In this document: in pieces, positions 8,637 through 17,931 of the stretch
Position numbering within the stretch: position 1 is the stretch's first letter
Layout: each line of letters starts with the position of its first letter
DNA from: JAHJQZ01 sp963667595
GTDB lineage: Bacteria; Pseudomonadota; Alphaproteobacteria; Rhizobiales; Devosiaceae
NCBI GenBank assembly: GCA_963667595.2
Contig: CAXXWD010000001.1
Coordinates: 682,001 to 746,000 of the forward strand
Length of the DNA stretch: 64,000 nt
Reading direction: 5' to 3'
Made by a program: the position numbers and the translations under genes
The notes under the pieces: model-generated
Seen by the model: only the letters and a program-made list of their open reading frames with translations
Told to the model about the DNA's origin: nothing
Database searches by the model: none

Positions 8637-9725
8637 TCAGGATTTGGCGTGCGAAATCGCATCGACCAGCATCAGCATGGTCAGGGCCTGTCCATAGGGC
8701 GTCGGGATATCGGGAATCTGGCGGTAGAAATCGAGCGTGTGGCCCATCGGCGTGCCGTCCGAAACGTGCCGGACGATGCCCTCCTCGTCGATGCAGGTCA
8801 AAACCGCCGCCAGCGCCTTTTTCGCCACCGACTTGAACCGTTCCGGCAGGATGCCCATTTCGATGCCCCGCGAAATGCCATAGGCGATGCCCGCCGTTGC
8901 CGATGCCTCGATCGGCGCTTCCTCGTCGTCGAGCAGGGACAGGAAAAACCCGTCCTCGCGCTGCAAGGTCTCAAGCCGCGTTGCCTGCGATAAAAGAACG
9001 TTGGACAGAAAACGCCGCGTCGATGCCGGCAGGTTCGGCACGATATCGAACAGCTCCGGAACGGCGATGGTGATCCAGGCATTGCCGCGCGCCCAGAAGG
9101 CCTTGGCGAAATTGTGCCGGCCGTTGAAAGTCCAGCCGTGATACCATAAGCCCGTGACGGGATCGGACAGATACCGGGCATGCACAAGAAACTGGTAAAC
9201 CGCTTCTTCCACCCAGTCGTCCCGCCCGAAACGCTTTCCGGCTTTGGCCAGAAACAGGCAGGTCATGAACAGCGTGTCGTCCCAGAGTTCGCCATCGTTC
9301 AGGCGTTCCTTGACCACGTGCTGGAAGCCCTGTTCCTCGGTCTTGGGCAGCTTCGTCACCAGCCAGTCGGCCCAGTCCTTGACCAGTTCTTCCCAGTCCG
9401 GCCGCTCCACATGGTCGATAAGGAAGGACAGGGCCAGCATCGGCGCCGACGAATTGACCTGGCGCGGCGGCAGTCCGCGTCCGATCTGCCAGTCGTACCA
9501 GTCGACAAGGGCGGCGATCAGCGATTTGTCGCCGGTCTGGCGCGCATGACAGTAAAGCCCGTAGACGCCGACCCCGATTTCCCAGTCCCACTCATCGAAC
9601 TGCAGCGCGAAGCCACCGCTCGACAGCGGCGCCGTCTCGTTGATGTTGCGAAGGCGCGCCAGTCCGGTTGCGACGTTCGCCAAGTGGCCCAGAAGCTCGT
9701 TTCGTGTCTGATACATCGGCTGCAT
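8637..9725 (-). CDS. GH105 (GH88-like) unsaturated glucuronyl/rhamnogalacturonyl hydrolase
   Basis: Cytoplasmic enzyme of 362 aa that removes the 4,5-unsaturated uronic acid left at the non-reducing end of oligosaccharides by polysaccharide lyases. The (alpha/alpha)6-barrel signature is visible: FDEWDWEIGVGVYGLY, GELWDDTLFMTCLFLAKAG with the conserved Asp, LWYHGWTF, then FWARGNAWITIA, and SATAGIAYGISRG near the end. No signal peptide, so it acts on imported sugars. MQPMYQ starts two bases after the stop of the upstream 829-aa gene; MYQ three codons on is equally possible. It is the last gene of the transporter operon, which argues for uronide-containing cargo. Confidence 0.85.
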   Translation of the reverse strand: MQPMYQTRNELLGHLANVATGLARLRNINETAPLSSGGFALQFDEWDWEIGVGVYGLYCHARQTGDKSLIAALVDWYDWQIGRGLPPRQVNSSAPMLALSFLIDHVERPDWEELVKDWADWLVTKLPKTEEQGFQHVVKERLNDGELWDDTLFMTCLFLAKAGKRFGRDDWVEEAVYQFLVHARYLSDPVTGLWYHGWTFNGRHNFAKAFWARGNAWITIAVPELFDIVPNLPASTRRFLSNVLLSQATRLETLQREDGFFLSLLDDEEAPIEASATAGIAYGISRGIEMGILPERFKSVAKKALAAVLTCIDEEGIVRHVSDGTPMGHTLDFYRQIPDIPTPYGQALTMLMLVDAISHAKS

Positions 9726-9727
9726 CT

Positions 9728-12214
9728 CTAGTTGTGGGCCTGAACGGGGGTCCAGGCGATCTCGGGCAAATGAGATTGAGTGGGATAGGGAACATGGCGG
9801 CCGGCGACGCTGAGCCCTGTCCCGAAATCGAGCGAAAGTACCGGCAGACCGGGGCGTTGACAGGTAAGCGTCAACGGGGTGTCCGACAGTTTGAGCGTTA
9901 TCGCAGCCGCCAGTTCCGCCACGGCGTCGAGCCCCTTTTGTGTGAGATCGCCGACCATCAGCGCCCAGCCGGTCCGCGTTCCCGAAACGCGGTGTTCGAT
10001 GCCGGTGCCCGGCCCGTCCACGACCGGATCGATCGGACCGGTTGCCTTGACAAGAACGAAGCCCGCGCCCGATTGCAGCACCAGCCAGTCCGGCCCGGTA
10101 CGGTAAGCGTCGAAGGCTTCGAGCGGCGCATAGGCATGGGTGAAAGCGAGACGCGGCGACGCGCCGAGATCGCTCAGCACCAGCAGGCAATCCTCGAACT
10201 GGCCGATGCGCGGCATGGTGCCGTTGCCGGCCCAATAGGACGGCCGGTCCTCGGCCCAGGGATCGTCGGCGCCGGGATGGTTGACCCACACGCGGGCCAT
10301 GGGCGCGCCGGCCGCCTGAACGTCGACAAGGTGCTGCTGATGCCCGTGAGCGCCGGGTTCCATGTCGATACTGGCGGACAATTGCATCGTCGCCGTCTTG
10401 TAAAGGGCCAGCCTTGCGGCCGTGCCGTAACCTTGAACGTAATGGGCGTTGAGTGCCTTGCCCGCCGGCGGCGCGACATAGGCGTCGAGCCCGTCGGGCG
10501 GCACATAATCGGAAATGCAGAACATCGGCAGCGCCGCCACGCCCTGGTTGAACCAGCCGGTACCGAAGGCAACGGTGGCAAAGGGCGACAGTTCGGTCAG
10601 CGGGCCGGCCCGCAATTCCTTGTCATAGGCCCGCCCCATGGTTCCCGCCGCAACCCCGTTCATCGTGTGAAGCGCGATCATGGTGAAAAGCCGGTCGAGC
10701 ATGGTGGTGGCACGGGCGGCGAGCGTCCCGCCGGCCCAGTGCTGCAAGGCCAGAAGGCCGATGAAATCGATCGGGTAATAAGCGGCCGAATTCCATTCGG
10801 CCAGGCCATGATCCTCGACCGAGGCAAACCAGCGATCGAGCCTTTTTTCCGCCAGGGCCGCATGTTCCCTGCCCGACAAGCCGGCATTGGTGAAACAGGC
10901 GTCGGGAAACAGGCGGCCGGCGATCAGTTCGCTGACGTGGAAACACAGCACGTGATTCTCGCTCCAGAACCACATGACGTCATTGCCCGGCTCGTCCATC
11001 CAGTAGCGGTAATTGAGGACCGTCTGCTCGATGTGGTCCCTGAGAACCTCCGGCAGATCGCCTGCATAGGCGCCGTAGATCCACAAAAGCGGGACCATGA
11101 CGAAATCGGAACAGTCGCGCCTTGTGTCGATGGCATCGAGCGTGTCCTCAAGCGCGGCAAAGCTCGGCGCATCGAGCGGCAGCCCCAAGGCCAGTCGCGC
11201 CAGCACCCGGCCTGTGCGGTGTTCGCCCTGATCGGCCAGATAGCCGAGACAGGTCTTTTTGCGCGCTGCCAGATCGCCGTCGAGATGCATCGGAACACGA
11301 TTGCGCAAAAGGGCGAACGCAATAGCGCGTTCGACGCGGTTGTCGCCGACCGAGAAGGTGAGGTTGAGCGGATGATAGGCATCGGGCAGCGCGTCCGGCC
11401 GGCCGAGCGTCACCCGGTTCGCACCAGCCTTGAGGATGACGGAGACGGAAAAGACCGGCGGCAGATGGCTCATATGCACGCTTTGCTGCACCGCGGCCGT
11501 CACCCGGACGTCCCGCGCCGCCGCGCGATCGAAGACCAGGACCAACTCGTCCTCGGCGCCGAAAACGATCTTTTCCGGCCGGACGGCGCGGGCCAGATCC
11601 ATCAGCGTCTCGATGACGGCCTGGTCGGCGCCACCGGGCAGGACGGCCGTCACTTCGCCGTCGCCCAGATAGGTCAGTTCGACGAAGTAATTAGTGTCGC
11701 GTTCGGCCATGTCCTCGATGAGAAGCACCAGATCGGACCCCTCCGCGCGAAGCGGCAGTTCGATCTCGGTCTCATGGACGTCATTACGCGTATAGGGCTC
11801 GAACTTGGCGACAAGCGCCCCGTCGACCCAGACATGAACGCCACCGCAGGTGGCGAGACGAAAGGGGAAGCGACCGGCCCTTTCCGGCACCAGCCGGGTT
11901 TTCGCCCAGCGCTTGAGCCGCGTCGGCTTGTGCCAGAAATGCGAAAAATCGAGACGGCGGTTGAAGCCGGGCAGATTGGTCGCGACCACCTCGAAATCGT
12001 TGTCGAGCGCGACGGTACGTGTTGCGATATCGGCAAGCACCGCCTTGCGGCAGGGCAGATCGCCCACGTCGACGAAACCGTTGACGAACTTGTAGTCGAC
12101 ATTGTCGATACCGCGCACCATTTCGCCCGGGTAAGGGCGCGTCTGAAGCTCTCCGAGCGCGAAGGCGGTCACCGTTCCTCCCGACTGCGTGACAAAACGG
12201 GCTTCGCTAGTCAT
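9728..12214 (-). CDS. Uncharacterised large protein, probable alpha-toroid carbohydrate-active enzyme
   Basis: 828 aa from MTSEARFV, with no signal peptide. The first ~230 residues look like beta-sandwich modules of the type that precede sugar enzymes (GGVHVWVDGALVAKF, then a paired EIELPLRAEGSDLVLLIED). The middle, about 370-600, is helical and has toroid-enzyme-like blocks: MWFWSENHVLCFH, NAGLSGREH, GLAEWNSAAYYPIDFIGLLAL and DRLFTMIAL. The last ~200 residues are again beta-rich. Trp/Ser-Glu-Asn-His and Glu-Trp-x-Ser-x-x-Tyr-Tyr are candidate active-site residues. I do not recognise a named GH or PL family. It overlaps the HAD gene by eight bases and abuts GH105, so it likely processes the same oligosaccharide. 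Confidence 0.65.
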   Translation of the reverse strand: MTSEARFVTQSGGTVTAFALGELQTRPYPGEMVRGIDNVDYKFVNGFVDVGDLPCRKAVLADIATRTVALDNDFEVVATNLPGFNRRLDFSHFWHKPTRLKRWAKTRLVPERAGRFPFRLATCGGVHVWVDGALVAKFEPYTRNDVHETEIELPLRAEGSDLVLLIEDMAERDTNYFVELTYLGDGEVTAVLPGGADQAVIETLMDLARAVRPEKIVFGAEDELVLVFDRAAARDVRVTAAVQQSVHMSHLPPVFSVSVILKAGANRVTLGRPDALPDAYHPLNLTFSVGDNRVERAIAFALLRNRVPMHLDGDLAARKKTCLGYLADQGEHRTGRVLARLALGLPLDAPSFAALEDTLDAIDTRRDCSDFVMVPLLWIYGAYAGDLPEVLRDHIEQTVLNYRYWMDEPGNDVMWFWSENHVLCFHVSELIAGRLFPDACFTNAGLSGREHAALAEKRLDRWFASVEDHGLAEWNSAAYYPIDFIGLLALQHWAGGTLAARATTMLDRLFTMIALHTMNGVAAGTMGRAYDKELRAGPLTELSPFATVAFGTGWFNQGVAALPMFCISDYVPPDGLDAYVAPPAGKALNAHYVQGYGTAARLALYKTATMQLSASIDMEPGAHGHQQHLVDVQAAGAPMARVWVNHPGADDPWAEDRPSYWAGNGTMPRIGQFEDCLLVLSDLGASPRLAFTHAYAPLEAFDAYRTGPDWLVLQSGAGFVLVKATGPIDPVVDGPGTGIEHRVSGTRTGWALMVGDLTQKGLDAVAELAAAITLKLSDTPLTLTCQRPGLPVLSLDFGTGLSVAGRHVPYPTQSHLPEIAWTPVQAHN

Positions 12215-13475
12215 GGCCGACCTCATTTGGCGCCAGCGCCAGTTCAATGGTTTCGACAAGAGAGACGAGATCCTCGAGCCGATCGACGCGATAATCGGGC
12301 GTCTCAAGGGCATCGGCGGGATGATGCGAACGCCGGTCGGACCAGGCGACGAACAGGCTGATCAGCCCGAGAGCATTGGCACCCCTGATGTCGCGTTCGA
12401 GATTGTTGCCGATCATGACGATGCGGTTGCGGTCCTTTTCGGCGAGATCGAGCGCAGCCATCGCCGACAGGAACATCTTCGGCGATGGCTTTTCATCTCC
12501 GATGTCCTCGGAAATGACATGTGCCTCGAACCGGTCCCACAAACCCTGCGGCCTGAGAAGATTCTCGAAACTTTCGTGAAGGCCATCCGCGACCAGGGCA
12601 AGCCGATAGCCGCGCGTCGCCAGCGTTTCGAACGCGGCACGTGCGCCGGGAATGAAGTCCCCTTTGACGACGACATCGCTGCCCGGTTGCCTGATCTCGC
12701 TTCCTTCGTCGATCAGCGTGTCGCCGCAATCGAAAAAGAGCGCCTCGATATGAGGGACATTCTCCCGCAAGCCAGCGATGAGTGCCTTCATTCTGACCGG
12801 GATCCAACGCTCGAGATCCGACCAGGGCACCAAGGAGGGACGATGCGCATCGCTGCTGCGGGAGAAACTGAAACTGGGGGTAAATCCGGCGCGCGTCATT
12901 GCCAGACGCGCCAGACGATGATCGGCCGCGCTAACCGTATAGGCGCCACTTTGGAAAAATCCATTGCCCGTGTGCACGCCTTCGGAACCGGCATCGGGCC
13001 CACACTTTTGCCTGATCATGGCGCCGGCCATCATGGCCATGGCGCGCTCGACGCACCAAAGAGCGTGCTTGCCCGGCTCGACATAGAGCACCGGCCGCTC
13101 GCCCTTCATGCCGGGCAGGCCCGAGCCGTCGTCCATCGACACCCTGAGCCCGTGCATCGACGCCTCGACACGGCAGACCGCGCCCTCTTTGTCGACATGC
13201 ACCCACACATGCTCGAGATCGTAGAGGTGTTCGATGTCCCAGTCGTACCAGATGGCGTATTCGATCACTGTGCCACCCGGCGGCGGTGTGAGAACGAATT
13301 TCGAGGACGGAGACGGCGTTGTCGCGCGCGCGACCGTATAGCCGAAGACCAGTGGCAAAACCGGCTCGTTGTCATCGAGCATCAGCAAAGGCCAATGGCG
13401 CCGCGCCAGATCCTGGTCCGGTCCGGCGTTTTCGGCTTTCGGCAGTCCGGGCTCGGCGACCGAATAAAGGGTCAT
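12207..13475 (-). CDS. Two-domain protein: unknown N-terminal domain plus HAD-family hydrolase
   Basis: 422 aa from MTLYSV, overlapping the ABC ATPase stop by ATGA and preceded by GGAAGGGG. Residues 1 to about 230 form a domain I do not recognise, marked by IEYAIWYDWDIEHLYDLEHVWVHVD, MHGLRVSMDDG and EPGKHALWCVERAM. Residues about 245-422 are a HAD phosphatase or sugar-phosphate hydrolase: FFDCGDTLIDEG (nucleophile Asp and acid Asp), a LVADGLHES segment, EKPSPKMF with the lysine, and MIGNNLERDIRGAN. The fusion and its place in a sugar operon suggest dephosphorylation of a catabolic intermediate, but this is inference. Confidence 0.75.
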   Translation of the reverse strand: MTLYSVAEPGLPKAENAGPDQDLARRHWPLLMLDDNEPVLPLVFGYTVARATTPSPSSKFVLTPPPGGTVIEYAIWYDWDIEHLYDLEHVWVHVDKEGAVCRVEASMHGLRVSMDDGSGLPGMKGERPVLYVEPGKHALWCVERAMAMMAGAMIRQKCGPDAGSEGVHTGNGFFQSGAYTVSAADHRLARLAMTRAGFTPSFSFSRSSDAHRPSLVPWSDLERWIPVRMKALIAGLRENVPHIEALFFDCGDTLIDEGSEIRQPGSDVVVKGDFIPGARAAFETLATRGYRLALVADGLHESFENLLRPQGLWDRFEAHVISEDIGDEKPSPKMFLSAMAALDLAEKDRNRIVMIGNNLERDIRGANALGLISLFVAWSDRRSHHPADALETPDYRVDRLEDLVSLVETIELALAPNEVGHD

Positions 13476-14515
13476 CCCGTAACCCCTTCCAGCGTCAGGA
13501 CTTCGGCGTTGTGGCAGCGTACCTGCCGACCGTTGACTTCGCGCAGCACGGGCCGTTCGGAAACGCAGGTCTGGGTCGCATACGGACACCTGGGGTGAAA
13601 GAAGCAGCCGGATGGCGGATTGGTCGCGTCCGGCACTTCGCCCTTGAGTGCACCGCGCTTTTCCCGCGACCGCTTGCGCGGGTCGGGCTGCGGCACGGCT
13701 CTGAGCAGGGCTTCCGTATAAGGATGAAGCGGCCGCGAAAACAACTCGTCCGTGACACCGAGTTCGACGATCTGTCCCAGATACATCACCGCGATGCGAT
13801 CCGAGATGTGTTCGACCATGCCGAGATCATGGGTGATGAACATATAGGTGAGGTCGAACTTTTCCTGCAGGTCCTGCAACAGGTTGATGTTCTGCGCCGC
13901 CACCGACACGTCGAGCGCCGACACGGCCTCGTCGGCGGCGATGAAGGCCGGCGACAGGGCCAGCGCTCGCGCGATACCGATCCTCTGGCGCTGCCCGCCG
14001 GAAAAGGCATGCGGATAGCGTTGCGCATATTCCGGCCTCAGACCCACATAGGTCAAAAGCTCAGCCACGCGCTTTTCGATCTCCGATTTGGAAAAGCCAT
14101 GCACGTCCATCGGCTCGCCGATGAGATCGTGAAGGGTCATGCGCGGATCGAGCGAGGAATAGGGATCCTGGAAGATCATCTGCATCTCGCGGCGGATCGG
14201 GCGCATCTCCTTGTCGCTCTTTTTCGAGATGTCGATGACGCTGCCATCCGAGGACCGGAACAGGATCTGCCCGCCTGTCAGGTCATAGGCCCGAAGGATC
14301 AGCCGCGCCACGGTCGACTTGCCCGAACCGGATTCGCCGACCAGACCGAAGGTCTCGCCTTTCTTGATGTCGAAGGAAATGTCGTCGACAGCGCGCAGCT
14401 CCTGAAACTTCTTGCCGCCCCGGCCGCCCTTGATCACGAAATACTTCTTGAGGTCGCGCACCGAAATCAGCACGTCGTCCGGCATCGTGAGCGCGGTCTG
14501 ATGCTTGTCGCTCAT
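13472..14515 (-). CDS. ABC transporter ATP-binding protein, OppF/DppF type
   Basis: 347-aa ATPase of a peptide/nickel/oligosaccharide-class importer. Walker A is GESGSGKST, signature HAFSGGQRQRIGIARAL, Walker B FIAADEAVSALDVS, and the H-loop is in FITHDLGMVEH. The C-terminal oligopeptide-type tail has the cysteine cluster GCFFHPRCPYATQTC, which binds an Fe-S cluster in related DppD/OppD proteins. The first 20 residues (MSDKHQ...) precede the ABC domain. Overlaps the OppD-like gene upstream and the HAD gene downstream by four bases each, so all are translationally coupled. Confidence 0.9.
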   Translation of the reverse strand: MSDKHQTALTMPDDVLISVRDLKKYFVIKGGRGGKKFQELRAVDDISFDIKKGETFGLVGESGSGKSTVARLILRAYDLTGGQILFRSSDGSVIDISKKSDKEMRPIRREMQMIFQDPYSSLDPRMTLHDLIGEPMDVHGFSKSEIEKRVAELLTYVGLRPEYAQRYPHAFSGGQRQRIGIARALALSPAFIAADEAVSALDVSVAAQNINLLQDLQEKFDLTYMFITHDLGMVEHISDRIAVMYLGQIVELGVTDELFSRPLHPYTEALLRAVPQPDPRKRSREKRGALKGEVPDATNPPSGCFFHPRCPYATQTCVSERPVLREVNGRQVRCHNAEVLTLEGVTG

Positions 14516-15552
14516 GGGTGCGTCTCCGTCAGTTTGCCGACGAAATGACACGAGGCCTCCTGGCCATGCGCAAGCTTGACGCATGGTGGCGGCTCTTTGG
14601 CGCACAGCGCCCTGTCGGCATATTCGCAACGCGTGTGGAACACGCAGCCCGAAGGAATATTGTAAGGATCGGGCACCGAACCGTGGATGGTCTTCAACCG
14701 GCGTTGTTTCTGCTGGCCGAGCTTCGGAATCGATTTCAGAAGCGCCTGCGTGTAGGGGTGCTGGGGATTGTAGAAAATGTCGTCGACATTGCCGGTCTCG
14801 ACGATGCGCCCCAGATACATCACCGCGACACGGTCAGCGATATCCGCCACCACCCCGAAATTGTGGGTGATGAAGATGATGGCCATGCCGAACTCCTCCT
14901 GAAGCGATTTCAGGAGTTCGAGAATCTGCGCCTCGGTGGTCACGTCGAGTGCGGTGGTCGGTTCGTCGGCGATGAGAAGCGCCGGATTGCAGGAAAGGGC
15001 CAGCGCGATCATGGCGCGCTGACGCATGCCGCCCGACAGCTGATGCGGATAGCGATTGAGCATCAGGTCGGGCTGGGGGAGCTGCACCCGGGCCAGAAGA
15101 TCGGTGGCCCGCACCAGAGCCTCGAACTTGCTCACCTTGCGATGCAGCATGATGGTGCGGGCGATCTGGGTCCCGATGGAATGGACCGGCGAAAGCGCTG
15201 TCATCGGCTCCTGGAAGATCATGCCGATCCGCCCGCCGCGCAAATGGCGCATGGTCTTGGAATCGCGGGGCTGGCCGGAGAGCATATACTCCGTGTCACC
15301 ATCGGGATTGAACCGGATGGTGCCATCGCCTTCCCTGGCATTCTTGGCCAGCAAACGCATGATCGCACGGGCGGTGACGGACTTGCCGGACCCGCTTTCC
15401 CCGACGATCCCGAGCACCTCGCCGCGATTGACGTGATAGGAAACGCCATCCACCGCCTTGACCAGTCCGTCGCGCGTCGTGAACCCGACTTCGACATCGT
15501 CCAGTTGCAGCAGCCGTTCCGGCGGCATTGTCATATTGTGATCTGTCGACAT
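14512..15552 (-). CDS. ABC transporter ATP-binding protein, OppD/DppD type
   Basis: 346-aa partner ATPase. Walker A GESGSGKSVTARAI, signature HQLSGGMRQRAMIALAL, Walker B LLIADEPTTALDVT, H-loop FITHNFGVVADI. The C-terminal OppD tail has GCVFHTRCEYADRALC with the conserved cysteines. Start at MSTDHNMTM, with GGCGGTG just upstream; 10 bases separate it from the OppC permease gene. Works with the OppF-like subunit as a heterodimer to power import of the ligand delivered by the 649-aa binding protein. Confidence 0.9.
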   Translation of the reverse strand: MSTDHNMTMPPERLLQLDDVEVGFTTRDGLVKAVDGVSYHVNRGEVLGIVGESGSGKSVTARAIMRLLAKNAREGDGTIRFNPDGDTEYMLSGQPRDSKTMRHLRGGRIGMIFQEPMTALSPVHSIGTQIARTIMLHRKVSKFEALVRATDLLARVQLPQPDLMLNRYPHQLSGGMRQRAMIALALSCNPALLIADEPTTALDVTTEAQILELLKSLQEEFGMAIIFITHNFGVVADIADRVAVMYLGRIVETGNVDDIFYNPQHPYTQALLKSIPKLGQQKQRRLKTIHGSVPDPYNIPSGCVFHTRCEYADRALCAKEPPPCVKLAHGQEASCHFVGKLTETHP

Positions 15553-15562
15553 TTCACCGCCC

Positions 15563-16699
15563 CTATTGTCCGTAAGGATCCGCGGCGTCGCGCAGGCCGT
15601 CGCCCAGGAAGTTGAAGGCCAGAACCACCAGCACCACCGCAATGCCGGGGAATAAAAGCCAGGGCGCCAGCGAGATCGACCTCAAATTCTGCGCGTCCTG
15701 CAACAGGACGCCCCAGGACACGACCGGCGGTCTCAGGCCGAGGCCGAGGAAGGAGAGCGCCGTCTCGCCGAGGATCATTTCCGGCACGGCCAGGGTCATG
15801 GCCGCGATGATGTAGGACGTCATGGCCGGCAGCATGTGCTTGGTGATCACCCGGTATTCCGAAGCGCCGGCCAGACGGGCCGCCATGACGTAATCTTCCG
15901 TTTTCAGCGAGAAGAACCGTCCGCGCACGACGCGGGCCAGATGCGTCCAGCCGATCAGGGCCAGAATGAGGGTGATGAGCACGTAAACGAAAAGCGGATC
16001 CCATTCGATGGGCAGCGCCGCGGCCAGACCCATCCATAAGGGGATCGTCGGCACCGAACGGATGAATTCCATCAGGCGCTGGATGGCCGTATCGGCCAGA
16101 CCGCCCCAATAGCCCGAGATCGATCCGAAAAACAGCCCAAGCACGAACGAGAACAGCACCCCGACCAGACCGGCCGACAGCGTCACGCGCGCCCCCATGA
16201 CCAATCGGGTGAACAGGTCGCGCCCGAGCGAATCCGTGCCGAACAGGTTGATCTTCTGGCGTTTGGCGTCGATGCCGAACAGATGCAGATCGGCCTTCCA
16301 GGCGCCCCAGAACTTGTAGGGTTCGCCGTGCACGAACCACTGGATGTAATGCAGCTTGTCCCGGTTTTCCTTATAAGTCACACGCGCCGTGTCGGGATCG
16401 CGCGAACGCTTGAGTTCATAAACGAACGGCCAGGTTATGCCGCCATCGTGAAAGACGTGGATCGCTTGCGGAGGCACGAAGGTCTGCATGCGTTCGATCG
16501 AATGCGGATCGTAGGGCGCCACGAATTCGGCGAAAATCGCGACAAGATACGCCATGATCAGGAAGTACAAGGACACGACCGCAAGCTTGTGCTGGCGGAA
16601 GCGCCACCACATCAGCTGCCAGGAATTGGCGGTGTAGAGGCTGGCCTTCTCTTCTTCCAGCTCGGCAGTGCCAAACTCTGTATTCGCTTCGTAGGTCAT
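15563..16699 (-). CDS. ABC transporter permease, OppC/DppC type
   Basis: 378 aa. The N-terminal OppC_N region has a first transmembrane helix near residues 38-58 (LAVVSLYFLIMAYLVAIFAEF). A long periplasmic insertion of about 110 residues follows, then five further helices. The EAA loop that docks on the ATPases is ARLAGASEYRVITKHMLPA near residue 275. The long insertion before LFGTDSLGRDLFTR is typical of the branch that imports oligosaccharides and larger ligands rather than dipeptides. Ten bases from the OppB gene. Confidence 0.88.
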   Translation of the reverse strand: MTYEANTEFGTAELEEEKASLYTANSWQLMWWRFRQHKLAVVSLYFLIMAYLVAIFAEFVAPYDPHSIERMQTFVPPQAIHVFHDGGITWPFVYELKRSRDPDTARVTYKENRDKLHYIQWFVHGEPYKFWGAWKADLHLFGIDAKRQKINLFGTDSLGRDLFTRLVMGARVTLSAGLVGVLFSFVLGLFFGSISGYWGGLADTAIQRLMEFIRSVPTIPLWMGLAAALPIEWDPLFVYVLITLILALIGWTHLARVVRGRFFSLKTEDYVMAARLAGASEYRVITKHMLPAMTSYIIAAMTLAVPEMILGETALSFLGLGLRPPVVSWGVLLQDAQNLRSISLAPWLLFPGIAVVLVVLAFNFLGDGLRDAADPYGQ

Positions 16700-16709
16700 T
16701 GTTTCGGCC

Positions 16710-17696
16710 TCACGCGTAGCGGATGCGCGGATCGGACCACGCCAGCAGGATGTCGGAAATCAGCGTGCCGATGACGGTGAACACGCTGAGGATGAGAATG
16801 AAGGACCCGGCCAGATACATGTCCTGCATCTTGAGCGCCTGTAAAAGCAGCGGACCGGTGGTTGGAATGTTGAGCACCACAGCGGTGATGATGTCGCCGG
16901 AAAACAGCGCCGGCAGCGACCACCCAACCGTCGAGATGAAGGGGTTGAGCGCGACGCGCACCGGATAACCCCACACGACCTGATGTTCGGAAAGCCCCTG
17001 GGCATAAGCCGTCTCGACATAGGGCTTGCCCAGTTCGTCGAGCATGTTGGCGCGCATGACGCGGATCAGGCCGGCAGCACCGCCCGTCGCAAGCACGACG
17101 ATGGGGATCCAGATGTGTTCGAGCAGGTTGAAAAACTTTGCCCAACTGAGAGGCTGGCCCTGGAATTCGGGTGACAAAAGTCCGCCGACATCCATGTTCA
17201 ACCAGGCGAAACCGATCCACATGAGCACGAGCGCCAGAAGGAAATCCGGGATGCCTTTGCCCAGAAAGCCGAACACCGTGAAAACGTAATCGAAAACAGA
17301 ATATTGCCGCGTCGCCGAATAGACGCCGACGGGGATGGCGATGATCCAGGTGAAGATAAGCGACAGGGACGACAGCGCCAGCGTGATGGCCAGGCGGTCC
17401 CAGATCAGCTCGCCCACGGGTGCGTTCCAATGGAAGGATTGCCCGAAATCGCCATGCAGCACGATGTTGCCGATCCAGCGCACATATTGCACCAGGATCG
17501 GATCGTTGAGACCGAGCTGGGTGCGGATGATATCTTCCTGTGCTGCCGTGAGGAACTCACCGCCATGCCGCAATTCGGCGGCGTAGGCCGTAACATAGTC
17601 TCCCGGCGGCAACTGGATGATGATGAACGAGATGAACGAGACGACGATCAGCGTGGGAATGACCCAGAGAACGCGCCGAATGATAAAGTTCAACAT
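16710..17696 (-). CDS. ABC transporter permease, OppB/DppB type
   Basis: 328 aa with six predicted transmembrane helices; the first is FIIRRVLWVIPTLIVVSFISFII at the N-terminus. The conserved LGLNDPILVQYVRWIGN block follows the first helix. The EAA-like loop is VETAYAQGLSEHQVVWGYPV, with RVMRANMLDELGKPYV before it. It pairs with the OppC-like permease to form the membrane channel. The gap of 235 bases to the binding-protein gene upstream carries a strong hairpin (17887-17918). Confidence 0.88.
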   Translation of the reverse strand: MLNFIIRRVLWVIPTLIVVSFISFIIIQLPPGDYVTAYAAELRHGGEFLTAAQEDIIRTQLGLNDPILVQYVRWIGNIVLHGDFGQSFHWNAPVGELIWDRLAITLALSSLSLIFTWIIAIPVGVYSATRQYSVFDYVFTVFGFLGKGIPDFLLALVLMWIGFAWLNMDVGGLLSPEFQGQPLSWAKFFNLLEHIWIPIVVLATGGAAGLIRVMRANMLDELGKPYVETAYAQGLSEHQVVWGYPVRVALNPFISTVGWSLPALFSGDIITAVVLNIPTTGPLLLQALKMQDMYLAGSFILILSVFTVIGTLISDILLAWSDPRIRYA

Positions 17697-17886
17697 CCCT
17701 GTCGCCTTTCGTTAGTGCGCGAAGCCTGCCGGCAGAATCGACATCACGCTCTATCTCCTTGTTATTACCTGATCTTTTCCGAAAGTGCCTGCCAGTTTCG
17801 GGATCGCGCCCGAAAGGCGCGGAACACGTCCACACCACCGATGCATCGCAGACTGGAGGACTGCAGAACCGGAAAAGGGGTGTGCG

Positions 17887-17918
17887 GGTTTCCGCAGCGG
17901 CGTACCGCCGCGGAAACC
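17887..17918. terminator. Hairpin between binding-protein and permease genes
   Basis: GGTTTCCGC pairs perfectly with GCGGAAACC (17887-17895 with 17910-17918), and an inner GCGG/CCGC stem extends it, with loop CGTA. There is no T-run. It lies 13 bases after the binding-protein stop on the minus strand, where such structures usually protect or attenuate so that the binding protein is made in excess. Confidence 0.6.
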
Positions 17919-17931
17919 GCTCGTGACTGGA

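Noticed and set aside
9668..12361. Plus-strand open frame of 897 codons opposite the large sugar-enzyme gene
   Set aside because: Antisense shadow caused by high third-position GC; low-complexity Arg/Gly/Asp composition, no domain, and the minus frame has coupled start and stop signals.
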